Below, one piece after another: positions 58,825-64,000 of a stretch of 64,000 nt of DNA (its first letter is position 1; each line of letters opens with the position of its first letter). This stretch comes from Campylobacter_A concisus_Y. Its GTDB lineage: Bacteria > Campylobacterota > Campylobacteria > Campylobacterales > Campylobacteraceae. Location of the stretch: assembly GCF_902460415.1 (NCBI RefSeq), contig NZ_CABPTY010000002.1, forward strand, positions 411,134-475,133, given 5' to 3'. The position numbers were made by a program, and so were the translations under genes. The notes under the pieces are model-generated. The model saw only the letters and a program-made list of their open reading frames with translations, had not been told where the DNA came from and searched no databases.

Positions 58825-58870
58825 CTAAGTCCTTAAAATTTTTGATTTTTTATTTTAACAAAATTTATAA

Positions 58871-58876
58871 TATAAT
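58871..58876 (+). promoter_or_regulatory. -10 box of the Mla-type operon
   Basis: TATAAT 27 bases before the TTG start at 58904, with CAAAGGAAC as ribosome-binding site in between. Confidence 0.5.
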
Positions 58877-58903
58877 CCAGAAATTTTAAGGCAAAGGAAC
58901 TTT

Positions 58904-60010
58904 TTGCAAAAAAGAAATTATATCGTTTTTACCGAAGCAAACGGCACTGCGACCATAAAATTTGCAGGCGAGTTTAGCTACAAAGAGGCTAAAAATTTAC
59001 AAAGCATTTTTAAAAAAATCCAAAAGCTTAACGGCAATGTTAAATTTGACTTTAGCGAGCTAAAGAGCATTGATTACGCTGTTTTGATCCTTTTAAAAAA
59101 CACGCTAAATGGCAAGAAATTTGAGATCGTCACAAACGACGAAAAGATAAAGGCGATGAGTGATCTTTTAAATGACGAGAAGATCGACTTTAACTATATG
59201 CCACCGCACAATAGCCTAAATTTCTTCTCACGCTTAGGTGAGAAAATTTGCGAGGGATTTGTAAATTTGCTTGAGTTTGGCTCGTTTTTGGGCGAGTTTT
59301 TGATAAAGAGCGTGAGGATTTTATTTAATCCTGCAAATTTAAGATTTAGAGAATTTAGCAACTACATAAAAGATGGTGGCGTAAATGCAGTTTTCATCGT
59401 CTCGCTCACCGCTTTTTTGATAGGCGTCGTGCTTGCTTATCTTGGTAGTGCGATGCTTGCAAGCTTTGGGGCAAGTATATTTATAGTAGAGATCATGGGC
59501 ATGCTAACGCTTAGAGAGGTGGCTCCGCTCATCGCTGCTATCGTCGTGGCGGGCAGGTCGGCCTCCAGTTTTACCGCGCAAATTGGCGCTATGAAGCTAA
59601 CTGAGGAGATAGACGCGATGAAGACGATGGGTTTTGAGCCTTTTAACTTCTTAGTGCTGCCACGCATCATCGCCATGGTGCTTTGCGTGCCTGTCATCAT
59701 CTTTATAGCTGATAGCATAAGCATTTTAGGGCAGATGATCATTTGTCAAACTATTCTTGATATCAGCTTTAGCGACTATCTTAATAGATTTCGCGAGATG
59801 GTCGAGCTTAGGCACTTTGCTGTTGGCATGATAAAGGCTCCGTTTTTTGGCGCTGTTATAGCGATCATTGGCTGCATGAGGGGATTTGGTGTTAGTCAAA
59901 ACGCCCAAAGCCTTGGAGCGATGACAACCGTTAGCGTTGTAAATGCGATATTTTGGGTCATTGCGCTTGATGCATTTTTCGCGATAATTTTTATGTGGCT
60001 AAAGATATGA
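58904..60010 (+). CDS. MlaE-type ABC permease with N-terminal STAS-like domain
   Basis: The 368-residue protein starts at TTG 58904 (AAAGGA upstream). Residues 1-105 look like a STAS domain (VKFDFSELKSIDYAVLILLKN), the role that MlaB plays as a separate protein in E. coli. Residues 130-368 are the MlaE permease with about five helices: GVLTLREVAPLIAAIVVAGR in its local form MGMLTLREVAP and QIGAMKLTEEIDAMKTMGF. It is the permease of a retrograde or anterograde phospholipid transporter. In C. jejuni the homologue was called iamB. Confidence 0.88.
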   Translation: MQKRNYIVFTEANGTATIKFAGEFSYKEAKNLQSIFKKIQKLNGNVKFDFSELKSIDYAVLILLKNTLNGKKFEIVTNDEKIKAMSDLLNDEKIDFNYMPPHNSLNFFSRLGEKICEGFVNLLEFGSFLGEFLIKSVRILFNPANLRFREFSNYIKDGGVNAVFIVSLTAFLIGVVLAYLGSAMLASFGASIFIVEIMGMLTLREVAPLIAAIVVAGRSASSFTAQIGAMKLTEEIDAMKTMGFEPFNFLVLPRIIAMVLCVPVIIFIADSISILGQMIICQTILDISFSDYLNRFREMVELRHFAVGMIKAPFFGAVIAIIGCMRGFGVSQNAQSLGAMTTVSVVNAIFWVIALDAFFAIIFMWLKI

Positions 60011-60747
60011 ACGAGATAATAGTTGGAAAAAACATAACAACAAGTTATGGCGACAAGATAATGCACGATAATGTGAGCTGGAGCGTCAAAGAGGCTGAAA
60101 TTTACGGCTTTTTAGGCGGCAGTGGCGCTGGTAAAACGACGCTTATGAAGACGATGATATATCTAAAAAAGCCAAGCAAGGGCGATATATTTTTTGATGG
60201 CGTTAATATGTGGAAAAGTAGCCAACAAGAACAGCAAGAGATAAAGCTAAAAAGTGGGACGATGTTTCAGTTTGGAGCGCTTTATAGCTCGATGACTATC
60301 CTTGATAACGTGGGCGTTTTGCTTCATGAGTACTCTAAATTTAACAAGCGCCAGATCGATGAGATAGCGATGTTTTGGATACAAAAGGTGGGGCTTAAAA
60401 AAGAGGTATCAATGCTCTATCCAAGCGAGTTAAGTGGCGGTATGAAAAAAAGAGCCGCGCTTGCAAGAGCCTTGGTGCTAAGTCCTAGGGTGCTATTTTT
60501 AGATGAGCCAAACAGTGGTCTTGATCCTGTTAGCTCGCGCCAGATGGACGCGCTCATAAAAGAGCTTCGTGATAGCATCGGCGTAACTGTCGTTATGGTG
60601 ACGCATGATGCGGATAGTATTTTTGATATTTTGGATAGATTTTTGATAATAGATAACAAAAAAATAGCCTTTGAGGGAGATATAAAAGAGCTTGAACATC
60701 TTGAAAATAACCCACTTGAAGAGCTATTTAAAATGAGGAAAAAGTAG
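60007..60747 (+). CDS. MlaF-type ABC transporter ATPase
   Basis: Start at ATG 60007, overlapping the permease TGA (ATGA); a GTG at 59995 is possible. The 246-residue ATPase has Walker A LGGSGAGKTTLMKTM, signature LSGGMKKRAALARALV, Walker B VLFLDEPNSGLDPVSS and the switch His (VTHDADSIFDI). The GSGAGKT and LSGGMKKR forms match MlaF, not sugar or peptide importers. It powers the lipid transporter with the permease and MlaD proteins. In C. jejuni it was called iamA. The MCE gene follows directly. Confidence 0.9.
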   Translation: MNEIIVGKNITTSYGDKIMHDNVSWSVKEAEIYGFLGGSGAGKTTLMKTMIYLKKPSKGDIFFDGVNMWKSSQQEQQEIKLKSGTMFQFGALYSSMTILDNVGVLLHEYSKFNKRQIDEIAMFWIQKVGLKKEVSMLYPSELSGGMKKRAALARALVLSPRVLFLDEPNSGLDPVSSRQMDALIKELRDSIGVTVVMVTHDADSIFDILDRFLIIDNKKIAFEGDIKELEHLENNPLEELFKMRKK

Positions 60748-61689
60748 ATGGAAAATAGAAATTCTTATACCATTGTCGGCATGTTTTTCATAGCCTGCCT
60801 TACAGCGTTTGCCATATTTATCTGGTGGATGACTAGCAAAAATAGCACAAAGGTTGATTTTAAAGAGTATTACATCCACACAAGTGAGCTGCCAAGCGGG
60901 CTAAAGGTTGATTCTACGGTTAAATTTATCGGCGTGCCAGCTGGAAGTGTTAGCGATATAAATTTTGTCGATGACAAAAACGCTCTTATAAACATCACGA
61001 TGAAGATAAGAGAGGATCTGCCTATCAAGGCTGATAGCGTGGCTAGCATCGAAGTTCAGGCTATTAGCGGCGTGGCTAGTATAAATATAAGCCGAGGCAC
61101 GAAGGATTTTAAACCAGGCGATAAGCCTATTTTAAAGCTTGAAGAGAGCCTTCTTTCAAAGCTTGGAAACAACGCTGAAAACATCACTTTAAAGATAAAT
61201 CAAACTCTTGATAAAGTTGATGGCTTTTTCTCAGCTGAAAATATCTCTCACATCGAATCAATCCTAAGAAATATTGATAAATTTACACAAGTTTTAACAG
61301 ATGAAAATGGTCTAAGTGAGGTTGATAGCATAGTTAAAAATGTAAAAAATTTCACCGATAGTTTAAACAAAACCGACACAAAAGAGCTTGCTAAAAATTT
61401 AAACATTCTAATAGCAAGCGCAAATTCAGTCTTTAAATCAGCAAATTTGGCTGTCACTGGATATAGCTCGCTTCAAGATATCGTCACTCAAAAGGTAAAA
61501 AACGGCGAGTATGACCTTAGAAATACCGTCTCACCGCTGCTTAGAGAGGCTAGCGAGTTTTTGAATGGATTTGACAAGACGCTTCGTGAGTTTAGGGGTG
61601 CGCTTCAAAGACTTGAGGATAATCCTTACGAGTTTTTCTTCACAAATCCAGTGCCAAATGATAAAAATGATAAAGGAGATAAAAAATGA
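60748..61689 (+). CDS. MlaD-type MCE lipid-binding protein
   Basis: The 313-residue protein has one N-terminal membrane helix (IVGMFFIACLTAFAIFIWW) and then an MCE domain in the periplasm: VDFKEYYIHTSELPSGLKVDSTVKFIGVPAG in part (GLKVDSTVKFIGVPAGSV), ASIEVQAISGVASINISRG. Residues 150-300 form helices (ENITLKINQTLDKVDG and on), longer than E. coli MlaD (about 183 residues), perhaps making a needle or bridge to the outer membrane. It overlaps the lipoprotein gene by 4 bases. Confidence 0.88.
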   Translation: MENRNSYTIVGMFFIACLTAFAIFIWWMTSKNSTKVDFKEYYIHTSELPSGLKVDSTVKFIGVPAGSVSDINFVDDKNALINITMKIREDLPIKADSVASIEVQAISGVASINISRGTKDFKPGDKPILKLEESLLSKLGNNAENITLKINQTLDKVDGFFSAENISHIESILRNIDKFTQVLTDENGLSEVDSIVKNVKNFTDSLNKTDTKELAKNLNILIASANSVFKSANLAVTGYSSLQDIVTQKVKNGEYDLRNTVSPLLREASEFLNGFDKTLREFRGALQRLEDNPYEFFFTNPVPNDKNDKGDKK

Positions 61690-62246
61690 GAAATTTAATC
61701 TTTCTAGCGGCCCCATTTTTATTTTTTGGCTGCTCGCTAAAGACCGACGTGCCACAGGCTACGATGTATGAGATACACTACTCAAACAAAGAGTGCTCAG
61801 CTGAAAACAAGCAAAAAGAGCTAAAAAATGTCTTTATCGAAAACGTAAGTGCCCTTGATATGGTCGATACCAGAAAGATACTAATCGTCGCTGAAAACAA
61901 TAAGATAAGATATTTGACAGACGCCAAATTTGTATCTGAGCCAAGCGAGATGATCTATAAGTCGCTTGTAAAAGGACTTTACTCAAACTGCGCTGCAAAG
62001 CCGATATTTTCGCCAAATGCAAAGGATCTTAGGCTAAAAGTTAGCATCATCTCACTTCAAATAAGAGGCGACAAGGCCGAAGTTTCGCTAGCGTATGAGC
62101 TATTTAACGCAAACGCCTCGCTAAAATCAGGCATGATCACAAAAGAAATTTTTTGTCCAGATCCAAGCTCAAGTACTATTTTTGATACGATAAATAAGGC
62201 TACAAATTTAGCAATAGATACGCTAATCTCTGAAATAATCTCTTAA
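61686..62246 (+). CDS. Lipoprotein of the Mla-type transporter (PqiC/ABC auxiliary family)
   Basis: The 186-residue protein has a signal peptide with lipobox FFGC and matches the ABC-type transport auxiliary lipoprotein layout: TMYEIHYSNKEC (compare xYxL near the start), VDTRKILIVAENNKIRYLTDAKFVSEPSEMIYKSL in part (NKIRYLTDAKFVSEP, the usual YxxxxxW-type motif) and LRLKVSIISLQI. It sits in the outer membrane in related systems and docks the MCE protein. It overlaps mlaD by 4 bases and ends the operon. The assignment rests on neighbours and layout. Confidence 0.75.
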   Translation: MRNLIFLAAPFLFFGCSLKTDVPQATMYEIHYSNKECSAENKQKELKNVFIENVSALDMVDTRKILIVAENNKIRYLTDAKFVSEPSEMIYKSLVKGLYSNCAAKPIFSPNAKDLRLKVSIISLQIRGDKAEVSLAYELFNANASLKSGMITKEIFCPDPSSSTIFDTINKATNLAIDTLISEIIS

Positions 62247-62254
62247 ATTTTCTT

Positions 62255-62280
62255 GGCTGTAAATTTTTAAATTTATAGCC
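62255..62280 (+). terminator. Terminator after the Mla-type operon
   Basis: GGCTGTAAATTT (62255-62266) pairs with AAATTTATAGCC (62269-62280) with one G-U pair; the hairpin starts 9 bases after the lipoprotein stop. The T run after it is weak. Confidence 0.5.
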
Positions 62281-62308
62281 AGAATAGCTTATTTTAAAGA
62301 CCTTTTGT

Positions 62309-62314
62309 TATAAT
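62309..62314 (+). promoter_or_regulatory. -10 box of the TrkA-like gene
   Basis: TATAAT in CTTTTGTTATAATG, 25 bases before the ATG at 62340; GGAG at 62331-62334 is the ribosome-binding site. Confidence 0.5.
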
Positions 62315-62339
62315 GTGAGCTTTAAAATACGGAGAATTG

Positions 62340-63758
62340 ATGAAGAAAATTTTAATAATCGCAGATGGAACTTTCGCAAGAAATTTTTTAAACAGACTGC
62401 TTGAAACAAAATCAAATTTACATCACTATATCGTTGTTTCAAGTGAGGATTACAGTCAAAAATCAAATTATGAAAATTTTACATTTTACCAGTTTGACCC
62501 AACTAGCCTCTCAAAGCTAAAAAGCGTGAGCGATGGCTATTTTAGTCAGTTTTGTATAGTTTGTGATGATAAAAATGAGGCGGTTGCTGTTTATGAAAAT
62601 TTAAGACAGATCAGCACAAAGACCGAGACTGTTTTTATGAGTTCATGGGAGCTTGATGAAAAATGCAAAGAAATATTTGCAAGCGATAAACACTTAAGCG
62701 TGGTTGATATCAGAGATATTGCAGCATCAAGGCTTATGGACTATTTACCAGATCTACCAGTTTTAGCTGATAATATCGGGCTTAGTGAGGGCGAGATCAT
62801 GGAAGTTAAGGTGCCAATAGGTAGCTCTTATATGTATCGTCACATCAGCTCAGTAGCTCAAAAGAAATGGCGAATAGCTCTCATATATCGAGGCAGCGAG
62901 ATCATCTTGCCAAAGCCAAATGTAATGATACAGCCAAGCGATATATTACTGATTGTTGGTGATCCAAATGTGCTTCAAAATGTTTACCGCTCGATTAAGC
63001 GTGAAAGTGGGCAGTTTCCAAGTCCGTTTGGTAGCAACATCTATGTGCTGATTGATATGATCTCAATGGACAAAGAGCGTGTTAGCAAGCTTATAAAGGA
63101 TAGCTTGTATTTGCATTCAAAGCTAAATAATAAACGCCTTTTTTTTAGAGTGATAAATCCAACTTTAGGTGAAAATTTAGATACTTTAAAAGCGATAAAA
63201 GAGAAAAACATCATCGTTTTGATGGATTATTTTAATAGTGATAACAAATCTATAAAACATGATGTGTTAAAGCACGATATCGGCCTAATCTTAAGCGATG
63301 ATAAGTACTTTTTTAAATTTAAAAAGCTATTTTATGAGCTAAAACTTCCAGTGCTAAAAACAGGTAAAATTTTGCTCTCAAATATAAAAGAGGGCGTTAT
63401 ACTAGGCGATCAAAGTCAAGAAGTGGAGAATCAATCAGCTGTGATAACAGACTGCTGTGCACAGCTTGATTTGGAGATGAAATTTTACTATTTTGATAAT
63501 AAGCATAGCGAAGATGAAGCGCTAAGAGAGCATTTTGAGAGCATTAGCGCGCTATTTTCTAAGCGTATAAAGATAGAAAATCACAATCTTAAAAATCCGC
63601 TTGTAAAACTAAAAAATACAAAAGATTTGCTTCATTTTGTAATGTTTACTAAAAGCGTGGCAAATGGTGGGGCATTTGCCTTTTTATCGACAAATTTAAA
63701 TAGGCTTTATGAAAAACTGAGCCAAAATGCACAGCTTTTTGTGCCAGTAAGTGAGTAA
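62340..63758 (+). CDS. TrkA-like (COG3400-type) RCK domain protein
   Basis: Start at ATG 62340 (GGAG 5 bases before it) rather than the TTG at 62337; 472 residues. KKILIIADGTFARNFLNRLL is a Rossmann opening; VKVPIGSSYMYRHISSVAQ to QPSDILLIVGDPNVL is a TrkA-C (RCK_C) domain at about 155-215; a second Rossmann-like part (IYVLIDMISMDKERV, then FRVINPTLGENL) follows and the tail has ADCCAQLDL-like and AFLSTNLNRLYEKL sequence. RCK proteins gate K+ transport with nucleotide ligands. No channel gene is adjacent, so the partner is unknown. aroB follows after 2 bases. Confidence 0.65.
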   Translation: MKKILIIADGTFARNFLNRLLETKSNLHHYIVVSSEDYSQKSNYENFTFYQFDPTSLSKLKSVSDGYFSQFCIVCDDKNEAVAVYENLRQISTKTETVFMSSWELDEKCKEIFASDKHLSVVDIRDIAASRLMDYLPDLPVLADNIGLSEGEIMEVKVPIGSSYMYRHISSVAQKKWRIALIYRGSEIILPKPNVMIQPSDILLIVGDPNVLQNVYRSIKRESGQFPSPFGSNIYVLIDMISMDKERVSKLIKDSLYLHSKLNNKRLFFRVINPTLGENLDTLKAIKEKNIIVLMDYFNSDNKSIKHDVLKHDIGLILSDDKYFFKFKKLFYELKLPVLKTGKILLSNIKEGVILGDQSQEVENQSAVITDCCAQLDLEMKFYYFDNKHSEDEALREHFESISALFSKRIKIENHNLKNPLVKLKNTKDLLHFVMFTKSVANGGAFAFLSTNLNRLYEKLSQNAQLFVPVSE

Positions 63759-63760
63759 AA

Positions 63761-64000
63761 ATGCAGATAAATTTAAATCTTAAAGAAAAAGCATCAAGCT
63801 ATAAAATTTATATAAACGAGCTTGAGAGACTAGAGCTAAAAGGCAAGGTTGGCATCGTTACAAACACTAAAGTAGCGGGGCTTCATCTTGAAAAGCTACT
63901 TAGTATTTTGAAGTGTGATGAGAAATTTATCATAAGTGTACCTGATGGCGAAGAGTATAAAAACCTTGAAACGGTAGAGCAAATTTTAGAGCAGCTTTTT
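63761..64000 (+). CDS. aroB: 3-dehydroquinate synthase, 3' end outside window
   Basis: The first 80 codons are present from ATG 63761; the gene continues past the right edge. INLNLKEKASSYKIYINE is the N-terminal strand and KVGIVTNTKVAGLHLEKLL the NAD-binding domain start; IISVPDGEEYKNLETVEQIL is the AroB signature (PDGExxK). It turns DAHP into 3-dehydroquinate in the shikimate pathway. It starts 2 bases after the TrkA-like gene and is probably co-transcribed with it; no separate ribosome-binding site beyond GAGTAAAA is seen. Confidence 0.88.
   Translation, partial: MQINLNLKEKASSYKIYINELERLELKGKVGIVTNTKVAGLHLEKLLSILKCDEKFIISVPDGEEYKNLETVEQILEQLF

Noticed and set aside
1..64000. CRISPR arrays, insertion sequences or rRNA genes
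   Set aside because: No regularly spaced direct repeats, transposase frames or rRNA signatures were seen anywhere in the window.

Overview
The window is about 64 kb of AT-rich chromosomal DNA from an epsilonproteobacterium (Campylobacterota), most likely a Campylobacter. The evidence is the gene content and order: gyrA-flgP-flgQ-flgR-asd, tilS-rimO beside prfB, miaB beside nusA, and glnA-cheZ-U32 peptidase-purE ... glyQ-nif3-zinc ribbon-waaA ... ffh-rpsP-khpA-rimM-trmD-rplS, all of which I recall from C. jejuni. Promoters with a T-rich upstream region and a TATAAT -10 box and a phase-variation-type G tract fit the same genus. Extra genes (an RclA-like flavoprotein, AbgT, tandem Hcp-type repeat lipoproteins) suggest a species of the C. 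concisus type; the species is inference.

Layout. 1-1.5 kb is the scar of a mobile element: a left-edge hypothetical gene, a three-gene micro-operon that includes an antitoxin-like gene lacking its DNA-binding segment, a 46-base 3' half of tRNA-fMet (an attachment-site remnant) and a truncated, frameshifted tyrosine recombinase. 1.6-5.9 kb holds a c-type cytochrome and the ADP-heptose operon gmhB-hldD-hldE-gmhA plus an SseB-like gene. 5.9-12.3 kb is gyrA, flgP, flgQ, flgR, asd and a YqhA-family membrane gene. 12.3-21 kb holds hemE, a radical SAM gene, a pyridoxal kinase, a DUF488 gene, prs, the panC-rimO-tilS operon (minus) and prfB. 21-27 kb is accessory: three Sel1-repeat lipoproteins, an RclA-like disulfide reductase with an unknown partner, and an MBOAT acyltransferase carrying a G8 tract next to an SGNH-like protein. 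27-32 kb (minus) runs from an HP0268-like gene and miaB through an acyltransferase to a PilM/N/O-like trio. 32-41 kb has nusA, a GNAT gene, a truncated barrel protein, a lipoprotein with a promoter T tract, rho, ccoI-ccoS, dnaX and a LysE exporter. 41-57 kb is the glnA-to-rplS block, in which ffh carries an in-frame stop. 57-64 kb has a short CorA-like gene, tgt, a Mla-type lipid transport operon, a TrkA-like gene and the start of aroB.

How the genes work together: the heptose operon and waaA supply lipooligosaccharide core, the MBOAT/SGNH pair probably decorates a surface glycan, and the Mla operon maintains outer-membrane lipids. flgP/Q/R and cheZ serve motility and chemotaxis. rimM/trmD/rpsP/rplS, miaB, rimO, tilS, tgt and prfB serve translation. 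ccoI/ccoS and the cytochrome serve microaerobic respiration.

The most notable items are the interrupted ffh, the G8 tract in the acyltransferase, the tRNA/integrase scar with its antitoxin remnant, the T14 promoter tract and the PilMNO-like trio. No stretch above 300 bases lacks a gene; the longest gaps (36238-36526 and 15477-15703) are described below. No rRNA, complete tRNA, CRISPR array or insertion sequence was seen.
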